Assembly: GCA_002733205.1 (NCBI GenBank)
Contig: NVUW01000003.1
Span: forward strand, 62,001-126,000
Direction: 5' to 3'
Source of the DNA: Thalassobium sp.
Lineage (GTDB): Bacteria > Pseudomonadota > Gammaproteobacteria > Pseudomonadales > Oceanobacteraceae
DNA: 64,000 nucleotides
This document shows positions 1 through 11,113 of this stretch, one piece after another (the first letter of the stretch is position 1; each line of letters opens with the position of its first letter). The notes beneath the pieces are model-generated. The model saw only the letters and a program-made list of their open reading frames with translations, made no database searches and was not told the DNA's origin. Both the position numbers and the translations under genes were made by a program.

Positions 1-2917
<2,917 letters not shown>

Positions 2918-2927
2918 ATCGGCACAG

Positions 2928-2957
2928 AGTGTACGGCAGAGAAGACTACGCGGACAA
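2928..2957 (-). promoter_or_regulatory. Candidate sigma-70 promoter of thiC operon
   Basis: On the minus strand TTGTCC (2952-2957) and TACACT (2928-2933) are separated by 18 bp. Initiation would fall just ahead of the first base of the riboswitch, which supports the call. Confidence 0.55.
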
Positions 2958-3047
2958 GACACCCGGCGGGTTATTTATGCAAAACATCCGCGCCGGGCAG
3001 GCATCAACGGCGGTTAGAAAAGCCGCCGTAAGAAAAATAAACTGAAA

Positions 3048-3482
3048 TTAACGCGCCAGCAGAAAATGCGCGCGGGCCGTAGCAATCGGACTGGTGCGCT
3101 CAGTCTGCCAGGCGGTAATGGCGACGTTGGCGACGCGCGAGCCCTGACGCCAGACCTGACATTCAGCAAAGGTATCCTGATGACGCCCGGCACGCAGATA
3201 ATCGAGGGAGAAATCGATCATTTTCGGTAAAGCGGCAGTATCCATGGTCATCATCAGATGCAGTGACGCCGCCAGCTCCATAAAGCCGCCGATCACGCCG
3301 CCATGAATGGCCGGTAAAATCGGATTGCCGATATTGTCTTCGTTAGCCGGCAGATGAAACAGCACATCCTGACCAAAACGCTGAAATTTCAGGCCAATTA
3401 AATTGGCATAGGGAATACCATCCACCAGCGGCTGAAAATTACCGCTCTGCTGCGCCTGTTGCAGCACGGTTTCAAAACTCAT
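3048..3482 (-). CDS. PaaI-family hotdog thioesterase (second of pair)
   Basis: 144-residue single hotdog domain of the PaaI/4HBT acyl-CoA thioesterase type. The segment AIHGGVIGGFMELAA matches the conserved HGG-containing helix that carries the catalytic region. These enzymes hydrolyse acyl-CoA or aryl-CoA thioesters in the cytoplasm; the substrate cannot be told from sequence. A CAGGAG Shine-Dalgarno precedes the ATG, which overlaps the stop of the upstream thioesterase by 4 nt (ATGA). The two paralogues are probably translated together and could form a hetero-oligomer. That last point is inference. Confidence 0.85.
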   Translation of the reverse strand: MSFETVLQQAQQSGNFQPLVDGIPYANLIGLKFQRFGQDVLFHLPANEDNIGNPILPAIHGGVIGGFMELAASLHLMMTMDTAALPKMIDFSLDYLRAGRHQDTFAECQVWRQGSRVANVAITAWQTERTSPIATARAHFLLAR

Positions 3483-3973
3483 TGTGCGGCTCCTGTGGTC
3501 GTTGCATCATCGCCGTGCTCAATCAGGGCTCGGAATTCCGGCGGTGTCATGTTCTCGCCAATGCGCATAAAAGTGGCCGCGCACTTGGCGACCAGGTCGC
3601 GCTCTTCGCCCTGAAAGACTTCGCACTCGGTAAACACCACCGAACTGGCCACGCGCGTTACCCGTGCTTCGGCAAACAGATCGCGGTTTGGCGTTGCCGC
3701 TTTCATGTAGTCCATGCGCAGATCCAGTGTCGGGCACAACTCAAACCCCGGCAGCGAGGAAAAAACGGCGGTGCCGCAAGCGGTGTCCATCAATGTGGTC
3801 AGACTGCCGCCATGCACGGTGCCGGTGACCGGGTTGCCCACAATCTGTTCGCTGTAAGGCAAACGCATAATCAGCACATTATCCTGTGCACTTTCCACCG
3901 TCAGCCCCAGCACCTGACAATGACGCAGGGTGGCGACAAAACGCTCGGCCCGTGTTTTAACCGATAAGCTCAT
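3479..3973 (-). CDS. PaaI-family hotdog thioesterase (first of pair)
   Basis: 164-residue hotdog-fold thioesterase. The segment VTGTVHGGSLTTLMDTACG is the canonical PaaI motif: the HGG turn, then the central helix with an acidic residue (Asp of LMDTA). The C-terminus ends in a low-complexity tail. A GGAG element lies just upstream of the ATG. It is the promoter-proximal gene of a two-gene leftward unit with the overlapping paralogue. The lone 268-bp region upstream separates it from a divergent thioesterase gene. Probable function is hydrolysis of medium-chain or aryl acyl-CoA; the specific substrate is unknown. Confidence 0.87.
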   Translation of the reverse strand: MSLSVKTRAERFVATLRHCQVLGLTVESAQDNVLIMRLPYSEQIVGNPVTGTVHGGSLTTLMDTACGTAVFSSLPGFELCPTLDLRMDYMKAATPNRDLFAEARVTRVASSVVFTECEVFQGEERDLVAKCAATFMRIGENMTPPEFRALIEHGDDATTTGAAQ

Positions 3974-4241
3974 AAGATCTCCACTGAGGGTGAATGTGAC
4001 AGCCAGACAGGCACCGTGAATTCTATCAGGAAATGGCCTGACCGGCGCAAAGGGCGCCCGTTATACCGCAAACGCGGATTTTGGCAATGACCGCTTCGCC
4101 AATAGCGATTGACCAAATCGTTCATAACTCTGACATTCTGCGCGCGGATGCCTCAATCCTCTGCGATTGCCGTTGCCTCCCGTGCTAAGGTGTTGCGCTC
4201 AGCCATAAGACATTTGTGACCAGTAACCACGGAATTGATGT

Positions 4242-5045
4242 ATGAATTTTGACGATTATCTGCAACAGGTTAATCAGCAGGATACGCTGGAAATCCACCC
4301 CAGCTGGGGACAGGGCCGCACCACCTTTGGCGGCCTTTCCGCAGCACTGATTCTGCACCGTATAGAACAAGGACTGGATGCCGGGCAAATTCTGCGCTCA
4401 CTGAATGTCAGCTTCTGCGGCCCGCTCAATACCGGCGAGCCTTTTACGCTCAGCAGTCACAGCGTACGGGCCGGTAAATCCATTGCTCATTATCAGGGCC
4501 AGACCGTACAGCAGGATCAGGTCACTACGCTGGTTAATGCCTGTTTTGGCCGCGAACGGGAATCCGATATTCGGGTTTCTCTTCCTGCCGTTGAGTGCGG
4601 CCAGCCAGGATCGGGCCAGGCCATGCCATTTATTAAAGGACTGACACCGGAATTTACCCAGCACATTAACTTTACCTACGTTGACGGCGGCCTGCCCTTC
4701 ACCAACAGCAAACACAATGTTATCCGGGGCTGGATGCGTTTTAACGATGGTGAACGCGCGCTGAGCAATGCGCATCTGGTGGCGCTGATTGATGCCTGGC
4801 CCCCCACACTGCTGCAGAAGCTGAAAAGTCCGGCACCTTGTGCCAGCGTAACCTGGAGCGTCGAAATGGTGACACCGCTGAGCCAACTGCCGCAGTTACC
4901 GGGCGGCAGTGACTGGCTCTGGTACGAGGCGGATATCCGCCAGGCACACGATGGCTACGGCCATACCGAAGCGCGAATTTATACCGCCAACGGTGTGCTG
5001 CTGGCGCTGAGCCGCCAGTTGGTTGTGGTTTACGATAAACGCTGA
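4242..5045 (+). CDS. TesB-like double-hotdog acyl-CoA thioesterase
   Basis: 267-residue protein with the N-terminal hotdog half containing TTFGGLSAALILHRIEQG (the GG helix seen in TesB/4HBT_3 proteins) and a C-terminal half with LSNAHLVALIDAWPPTLL, the usual second-domain helix with its Asp. This two-domain layout is that of type II acyl-CoA thioesterases, although it is not a close match to housekeeping TesB. It would release free fatty acid from acyl-CoA in the cytoplasm. It stands divergent from the PaaI pair, with a 268-bp gap. No terminator with a clear U-run was found after it. Confidence 0.8.
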   Translation: MNFDDYLQQVNQQDTLEIHPSWGQGRTTFGGLSAALILHRIEQGLDAGQILRSLNVSFCGPLNTGEPFTLSSHSVRAGKSIAHYQGQTVQQDQVTTLVNACFGRERESDIRVSLPAVECGQPGSGQAMPFIKGLTPEFTQHINFTYVDGGLPFTNSKHNVIRGWMRFNDGERALSNAHLVALIDAWPPTLLQKLKSPAPCASVTWSVEMVTPLSQLPQLPGGSDWLWYEADIRQAHDGYGHTEARIYTANGVLLALSRQLVVVYDKR

Positions 5046-5178
5046 GGCCGTTCTTACGGCAGCCTGATACCTTTGTCTGACTATCAGGCTGCAACAGCAC
5101 TTTCTTCCCTCTATTCCTTCCGATTAGTTGCTCAATAAGCAGCGGGCAACTATTACTTAGTCATCAATTTTTCTGCTG

Positions 5179-5562
5179 ATGACAGCTATGGCTACCAACG
5201 TTCTGATCTGCGACGACTCAAGTTTTGCCCGTAAGCAAATGGCACGGGCGATCCCAAAAGAATGGGAAGTGGACATTCATTTTGCCGGTGATGGCGTGGA
5301 AGGCGTACAGGCCATCCGCGAAGGAAAAGGCGAAGTGGTTTTTCTCGACCTGACGATGCCCAACCTGGATGGCTACGGTGTACTCGAAACCATCCGCAAG
5401 GAAGACCTGCCCGCCATGGTGATTGTCGTATCCGGCGACATCCAGCCTGACGCTCAGGATCGGGTCAAAAAACTCGGCGCAATGGCTTTTATTAAAAAGC
5501 CAATTGATGCCGAAAAAGCCCGCGAAGTGCTGACTGAATACGGCATTCTGACAGGGGCATAA
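5179..5562 (+). CDS. CheY-like single-domain response regulator
   Basis: 127 residues, a stand-alone receiver domain. The acidic pocket (CDDSSFARK, Asp12-Asp13), the phospho-acceptor Asp57 in FLDLTMPNLDG, the switch Ser85 in VVSGD and Lys107 in IKKP are all present, so it should be phosphorylatable. Translation could start at the first ATG or at the third codon afterwards (MATNVLICDD); neither has a clear Shine-Dalgarno. The gene is followed after one base by a CheC-like phosphatase and then a PAS-GGDEF protein, so the three form an operon that probably couples phosphorylation to c-di-GMP or adaptation. No cognate kinase is encoded beside it. Confidence 0.92.
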   Translation: MTAMATNVLICDDSSFARKQMARAIPKEWEVDIHFAGDGVEGVQAIREGKGEVVFLDLTMPNLDGYGVLETIRKEDLPAMVIVVSGDIQPDAQDRVKKLGAMAFIKKPIDAEKAREVLTEYGILTGA

Positions 5563-5563
5563 T

Positions 5564-6184
5564 ATGACAGTGACATCGACGGAAGTATCGCTGAACGAAG
5601 ACCAGCGTGACTGCTATCAGGAACTGACCAACGTAGCGATGGGTCAGGCCGCTGACCGGCTGGCACGACTGCTCGACGTGTATGTGGTATTGCCCATTCC
5701 TAAAGTTAACCTGATCGAATCCAGCGACCTGCATATGGCCATTCAGGATGCAGAAACCGATTCTGCCATGTCAGCCGTATGCCAGGGCTTTATTGGCTCG
5801 GGCATTGCTGGTGAAGCGCTGCTGCTGTTTAACGATACCAGCTTCTCAGATCTGGCAGCACTGATGAACTACGGCGGCGAACTCGACCGCTATGGCGAGC
5901 TGGAATTACTGATGGACGTCAGCTCCCTGTTAATCGGCGCCTGTATTCAGGGCATTGGCGAGCAACTGGAAATTCACTTTAATCAGGGCCACCCGGTGGT
6001 ACTTGGCCAGCATTGTAAAGTCGACGACATTTTAAAAAGTGGCAATCATCAATGGACGAAAACACTGGCCATTGAAATTCACTACACCATTGAGCATGTG
6101 AATATCGACTGCGACCTGCTGCTGCTGTTTACCGAAGATTCGGTCGGAAAACTGAACAACAAAATTAATTACCTGCTGGATTAA
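5564..6184 (+). CDS. CheC-like phosphatase / chemotaxis-type regulator
   Basis: 206-residue protein of the CheC/CheX/FliY-like family, which dephosphorylate CheY-type receivers. The N-terminal stretch ELTNVAMGQAADRLARLLD is like the CheC ExxN helix (here E...N, Glu and Asn three residues apart). A second partial helix, LLMDVSSLLIGACIQGIGE, lacks the second ExxN signature. It begins one base after the receiver gene and ends three bases before the GGDEF gene, so its substrate is very likely the adjacent receiver. I infer the phosphatase function from the family; the missing second motif means it could instead be a binding partner. Confidence 0.78.
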   Translation: MTVTSTEVSLNEDQRDCYQELTNVAMGQAADRLARLLDVYVVLPIPKVNLIESSDLHMAIQDAETDSAMSAVCQGFIGSGIAGEALLLFNDTSFSDLAALMNYGGELDRYGELELLMDVSSLLIGACIQGIGEQLEIHFNQGHPVVLGQHCKVDDILKSGNHQWTKTLAIEIHYTIEHVNIDCDLLLLFTEDSVGKLNNKINYLLD

Positions 6185-6187
6185 CGT

Positions 6188-7156
6188 ATGACGGATTCAA
6201 ACATTGAATTTGGTGACATCCACTGGCTGATGGATATTCTGCAGAATATTGATGTTGGCCTGGTGGTACTCGACCGGCAGTACAATATCCAGCTGTGGAA
6301 TGGTTTTATGGAAAGCCACAGCGGCTTAAGTCCGCAAAAAGCCAAAGGGGAAAATCTGTTTGATTTATTCAGCGAGATTCCCAAAGACTGGTTTATGAAA
6401 AAAGCGGAACCGGTTTATCAGCTGAAAACCCGTACCTTTACCATCTGGGAGCAGCGCCCGTATTTATTCCGCTTTAAAAACTACCGGCCAATTACCGGTC
6501 GCGCGTCGGTTATGTACCAGAACACCAGCATTATCCCGCTGGAATCCATTAACCGCAGCGTTGATCATATCTGTGTGATTATTTATGACGTCACCGATAT
6601 TGCCGTCAGTCGCGAAGATGTGATGTCGGCTAATCAGACTCTGAGTGAATTTAACCGTACCGATCAGCTCACCGAACTGACCAGCCGGGGTTACTGGCTG
6701 AAAGAGCTGGATCGTGAGTTTTTGCGCTGTCAGCGTTCGGTACTGCCCAGCACACTGGTGATGTTTGATCTGGATGACTTCCGCTCGATTAACGGCCATC
6801 ACGGCCATCAGGCCGGTGATCAGGTGCTGCGCTCGGTGTCCGAAGGATTGCGCCAGACTTTGCGCCAGACCGATCAGATTTGCCGTTATGGTGGCGAAGT
6901 ATTTGCCGCATTACTGGTGGATACCGATGAAGATGAAGCCGTTATCTTTGCCGAGCGGGTGCGCAAAATGATCGAACGGATGGAAATCAAATACGGTCAG
7001 CAAAGCATTCGCGCCACCGCCAGTCTGGGTATTGCACGCTACCAGAAAAGCTTTACTACGGCGCAGGATTGGCTGCAGGCTGCAGACAAAGCGCTGTACC
7101 ATGCCAAAGAAAGTGGACGCAACAAAACCACGGTCTTCCAGCCCAAAGCGCACTGA
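6188..7156 (+). CDS. PAS-GGDEF protein with degenerate GGEVF active site
   Basis: 322 residues: an N-terminal PAS-like sensor (about 15-140) and a GGDEF domain (about 155-318). The nucleotide-binding region is recognisable (FDLDDFRSINGHHGHQAGD), but the signature reads RYGGEVF at 235-239, with valine in place of the near-invariant second acidic residue. The allosteric I-site RxxD (Arg226-Asp229) is intact at the usual five-residue spacing. Cyclase activity may therefore be weak or lost while c-di-GMP binding is kept. It has no membrane segment and is the third gene of the receiver/CheC-like operon. Confidence is high for the family, low for catalytic activity. Confidence 0.9.
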   Translation: MTDSNIEFGDIHWLMDILQNIDVGLVVLDRQYNIQLWNGFMESHSGLSPQKAKGENLFDLFSEIPKDWFMKKAEPVYQLKTRTFTIWEQRPYLFRFKNYRPITGRASVMYQNTSIIPLESINRSVDHICVIIYDVTDIAVSREDVMSANQTLSEFNRTDQLTELTSRGYWLKELDREFLRCQRSVLPSTLVMFDLDDFRSINGHHGHQAGDQVLRSVSEGLRQTLRQTDQICRYGGEVFAALLVDTDEDEAVIFAERVRKMIERMEIKYGQQSIRATASLGIARYQKSFTTAQDWLQAADKALYHAKESGRNKTTVFQPKAH

Positions 7157-7264
7157 AATTACCCTCCCGAGGCTGACAGATATGCTCAGCCATCCTTGCT
7201 ATTCCTGATCAATAACAACAAAATCACACCCGGCCACTCCGGCCGGATACTGTGAGTTTCAGGC

Positions 7265-8278
7265 ATGTCGAGTCACTGGATACCCCGCCCTTTTATTGAT
7301 GCCCCTCTGCGCGGTGCTGCCGGGCTGGGACTGAATCCACACCATCTGTGGGCTGCCGCCGGGCTTGATCCAGCCATTCTGAATAACCCGGACGGGCAAA
7401 TTAATGCCAACGATTATGCCAGCCTGATGGCGGTACTCTGGGCGCACAGTGATGACGAATTAATGGGACTGGCACCGGTGCGCAGCCATTCCGGCACCTT
7501 TGCTATGATGTGCAAAGCCATCATCAGTTGTTCGTCGCTGGAACACGCCCTGCACCGGGCCCGGCGCTTTTACGCCTTGTTTGATGGGGCTCCTAATATC
7601 CGTGTAATTCATGGCCCGCAACTGTCGCGCATTCAGATAGAACACGACATGAGCTGCGATCCGGACCATTTTCTCAGCGAATCACTGCTGGCTATCTGGC
7701 ATCGCCTGAGCAGCTGGTTGGTGGGCCAGGGCATACCATTGCTGTCGGTGGGTTGCTGCTACCCACCACCCGCGCATGCTGTGCTGTATCAGAATTTATT
7801 CGCCACGCCGGTTAAATTTAATGAAGACAGCACCTATCTGCTGATCCCCAGCCGCGTTCTTACCCTGCCTGTCAGCCAAACGGCGGCCTCTCTGCGTGCC
7901 TTCCTGAATCACTCCCCGGCCGATTTTCTCGCCCGGCCGAACCCGCACGAAAGCATGACCGGTAAGTTACGCCAGCTGTTCCGCCGTTATGATATCGCCT
8001 GCCTGCCGGATCTGGCGCACAGCGCCACTCAGCTGGGAGTTTCCGGTGCTACACTGAGAAGACGTTTATTCGATGAACAGACATCGTTTCAGAAGCTGAA
8101 AGATGAGTGCCGGCTGGAAGAAGCCAGCCTGCGACTGGCACAGCAGGATACCAGCATCCGTGAGATTGCCGAGTACCTGGGATATACCGAAACCAGCACA
8201 TTCCACCGCGCTTTCAAAAAATGGATGGGACTGACACCGGGTGATTACCGCAGCCAACAACAGGGCATCCGCCGCTGA
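7265..8278 (+). CDS. AraC-family transcriptional regulator
   Basis: 337 residues. The N-terminal two thirds resemble the arabinose-binding-type ligand domain found in the Pseudomonas OruR/ArgR-like AraC group. The C-terminal 100 residues hold the two helix-turn-helix motifs, including LAHSATQLGVSGATLRRRL and the signature IREIAEYLGYTETSTFHRAF. The ligand is unknown. Its 3' end overlaps the start region of the downstream membrane hybrid kinase by 38 bp, which suggests a single transcript and perhaps a joint regulatory role. It could regulate either its own operon or a distant locus. Confidence 0.92.
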   Translation: MSSHWIPRPFIDAPLRGAAGLGLNPHHLWAAAGLDPAILNNPDGQINANDYASLMAVLWAHSDDELMGLAPVRSHSGTFAMMCKAIISCSSLEHALHRARRFYALFDGAPNIRVIHGPQLSRIQIEHDMSCDPDHFLSESLLAIWHRLSSWLVGQGIPLLSVGCCYPPPAHAVLYQNLFATPVKFNEDSTYLLIPSRVLTLPVSQTAASLRAFLNHSPADFLARPNPHESMTGKLRQLFRRYDIACLPDLAHSATQLGVSGATLRRRLFDEQTSFQKLKDECRLEEASLRLAQQDTSIREIAEYLGYTETSTFHRAFKKWMGLTPGDYRSQQQGIRR

Positions 8279-11015
8279 TTCCGGTATTGTTCCGGCAGCA
8301 GCCCGCGAGCGGCTGATCCGGGCTTTACTCTTACTGCTGTGTTTATTGCTCACTCCCACAGCGTCTTCGGCAGAAACGGATCGCTGGACGTTAACCCCTC
8401 AGGATTCCGGCCGGACACTCGGCAGCGAATTACAATACTGGCGCGAAACCAGCAATCATCCGCTGGCATTGCAAGAGTTGCTGGCTCTTCAGCCAAACTG
8501 GCAGCCACACCCTGATACGATACCCAATTTTGGTTTATCCGCCGACGCCTACTGGTTTCATGTGCAAATCCACCTGCCTGAAGCCAGCGACCAGTGGCGA
8601 TTAAGTATTGAATTTCCACTGCTGGATCTGGTTGATCTGTATATTCAATTTGATCAACGAACCCTACAGCAAGAGCAATTTGGCGATGCCTTGCCGTTTA
8701 GCAGCCGGCCGATACGTCACCGCAATTTTCATATTCCTTTGCATCTGAAATACGCCGGTCATTACGATATTTATATTCGTGCGCAAAGTCAGGGATCGAT
8801 GCAGGTTCCTGTTGCCTTCTGGCTCCGGGATGAGCAGGAGGCAGAAAACACCGATAACTATATATGGGCGGGACTGTATATCGGCTTTATTGCAGCCATC
8901 ATCGTCTTCAATCTTTTTATTGCGATCACCACCCGCGAAAAATACATCGTTTATTTTGTCTGCTTTATGCTGGCTTATCTGATGTTTTATGTATCGTTAA
9001 GCGGGTTTGGTTTTGAGTATTTATGGCCTGACGGTTTATGGCTGCAAGAGCGTTTAACCATTCTTTGTGTATCCGCAGCGTGCATTTTTTCGGCGTTGTT
9101 TGCGCAGCGTTTTCTGCGCCTGAAACAACATCACCCGCGTCTGCACAGAATCAACCAGATAGACTTTTACCTGCCATTACTGACGCTGACAGCCAGCTTT
9201 TTTATTGACTATCAGCTGGCCGTAAAAGTAACCATGACCAGTACCATTTTTATTGGTTTTCTCAGCCTGGTGATCGGTATCAGCGTCGCGCTCCAGCGGA
9301 CGCTATCCGGCTTATTTTATGCCGCAGGCTGGCTGACTTTATTGCTTGGCGTGATTATTCACAGCATGAGTAAGGAAGGGTTTTTACCCATCACCCCCTG
9401 GATCGAGTACTCATCACACATTGGCTCAATACTTTTAGTCTGCACTCATAGCATGGCCATTGCGCTGCGTTTTTATGAAGAGCGCCAGCAACATAAATTA
9501 ACGTTGGAACAAATGACCGAAGCACAGCGCGAAACTCTGCGCTCACGTTACCGCATGCAGGAAGCAGAACTGCAACGTAAGCAGACAGAGGCAGAAAATC
9601 AGGCAAAGTCGGCGTTTCTGGCCATGATGAGCCATGAAATCCGCACGCCACTGAATGGCGTGTTGGGCATGGTGCAATTATTAGGGCAAACCCCTCTTGA
9701 TCTGCAGCAGCAGCGTTATCTGGAAACGATTAATACCTCGGGTGAATCCCTGCTGACCATCCTGAACGATATTCTGGATTTATCGAAAATGAATTCCGGC
9801 AAACTGCAGCTGGAAATGCAGGACGTTGCCTTACATGAACTGGTCAGCGATTGCCTGACACTTTACACCCGGCAGGCACAAGAAAAAGGGCTGACATTGC
9901 TGGCTTATTTGCATCTGCCGTTGTATCAGACCATTAACACCGACCCCACACGCCTGCGACAGATCATCAACAACCTGCTCAGTAATGCCGTTAAATTTAC
10001 CGATAACGGCAGTATTACTCTGGACCTGCATTTTTCCGCTGAAACAATGCGGCTCTGTATTAAAGATACCGGCATCGGTATCAACGAGGAGTATCAGTCA
10101 CGGTTATTTGAGCATTTCAGTCAGGCCTATATATCCACTTCGCGTCATTATGGTGGTACAGGGCTTGGGCTGAGCATCTGCAAACAATTAACCACTCTGC
10201 TGGGGGGAGACATCAGCGTCCGCAGCCGTACAGGTGAAGGCAGCGCGTTTATGCTTACCCTGCCCGGCTGCCAGCCTTCCAATCCGCTTAATCTGGAAAC
10301 CATTACCACAGGCAGCGTTCATATTCAGTTGAGCAACCCGGAGGAGCGTGAGCTGGCCACTCGGTTTATGCGCGAGCTTGGCTTTCAGCCAACCGAGCAA
10401 AAAACGGCCGATTTAGTGTTCAGCGATCAGCCCTGCAGCCATCTGCACAATCCGCAGGAACAACATATTATTTATCTGTGCGATAAAAATATGCCGGGTC
10501 TTGAACCCTGGCGTCAGCTTGTCCGGCCACTGAAAACATCCAGCATTGTGCGCCGCCTGAATGGCCAGGGAGCCCTGTACGGTAACAGCCACCATGCGCC
10601 GTCTTTATTATCAGGCGACTACCGCGTCTGGGTTGCTGAAGATAACCCGGTAAATCAAAAAGTGATTGCCGGCATGTTGCGTCACCTCGACCTGCAATAC
10701 GAACTGTTCAATGATGGTCAAAGCATCACTGAAGCCTGGCAAGCAATGTCTGAGACGCAGCGCCCGGATCTTATTTTAATGGATTGTGAAATGCCGCTAA
10801 TGGATGGCTTTACGGCCACTCTGTTACTTCGTGAAAGTGAACAGTTATCTGCTTCAGGCAAACGGGTTCCTGTTATTGCCATCACCGCCCACGCACTACC
10901 GGAATACCGCGAAAAGGCCATGAACAATGGCTTTGATGATTTCCTCAGCAAACCCATCCGCCAGCAACAGCTGCGGCAGTTATGCCAGCGCTGGCTGCAG
11001 ACACCACCATCCTGA
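8241..11015 (+). CDS. 7TMR-DISM hybrid sensor histidine kinase
   Basis: 924-residue inner-membrane protein. A hydrophobic N-terminal segment (about 26-43, signal-like) is followed by a periplasmic 7TMR-DISM extracellular domain (about 45-200), seven transmembrane helices (about 205-415), a coiled coil, a HisKA domain with His465 in MMSHEIRTPLNG, an HATPase domain (NLLSNAVKF, DTGIGI, GTGLGLSI) and a C-terminal receiver with Asp848 in LMDCEMPLMDG. DISM ectodomains often bind carbohydrates or small ligands. The proposed start is GTG, inside the AraC gene. No ATG precedes the hydrophobic segment and I see no strong Shine-Dalgarno, so the exact start is uncertain. There is no Hpt domain or output regulator beside it. 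Confidence 0.93.
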   Translation: MITAANNRASAADSGIVPAAARERLIRALLLLLCLLLTPTASSAETDRWTLTPQDSGRTLGSELQYWRETSNHPLALQELLALQPNWQPHPDTIPNFGLSADAYWFHVQIHLPEASDQWRLSIEFPLLDLVDLYIQFDQRTLQQEQFGDALPFSSRPIRHRNFHIPLHLKYAGHYDIYIRAQSQGSMQVPVAFWLRDEQEAENTDNYIWAGLYIGFIAAIIVFNLFIAITTREKYIVYFVCFMLAYLMFYVSLSGFGFEYLWPDGLWLQERLTILCVSAACIFSALFAQRFLRLKQHHPRLHRINQIDFYLPLLTLTASFFIDYQLAVKVTMTSTIFIGFLSLVIGISVALQRTLSGLFYAAGWLTLLLGVIIHSMSKEGFLPITPWIEYSSHIGSILLVCTHSMAIALRFYEERQQHKLTLEQMTEAQRETLRSRYRMQEAELQRKQTEAENQAKSAFLAMMSHEIRTPLNGVLGMVQLLGQTPLDLQQQRYLETINTSGESLLTILNDILDLSKMNSGKLQLEMQDVALHELVSDCLTLYTRQAQEKGLTLLAYLHLPLYQTINTDPTRLRQIINNLLSNAVKFTDNGSITLDLHFSAETMRLCIKDTGIGINEEYQSRLFEHFSQAYISTSRHYGGTGLGLSICKQLTTLLGGDISVRSRTGEGSAFMLTLPGCQPSNPLNLETITTGSVHIQLSNPEERELATRFMRELGFQPTEQKTADLVFSDQPCSHLHNPQEQHIIYLCDKNMPGLEPWRQLVRPLKTSSIVRRLNGQGALYGNSHHAPSLLSGDYRVWVAEDNPVNQKVIAGMLRHLDLQYELFNDGQSITEAWQAMSETQRPDLILMDCEMPLMDGFTATLLLRESEQLSASGKRVPVIAITAHALPEYREKAMNNGFDDFLSKPIRQQQLRQLCQRWLQTPPS

Positions 11016-11113
11016 ACACAGTCTTGAGTTGAACCGGTTAATACGCACGCGCTTCATAACCCTGTCACAAACCGCCCTTAATAATTGCGCCCTCAGCGAT
11101 CACAGGAGCCGGT

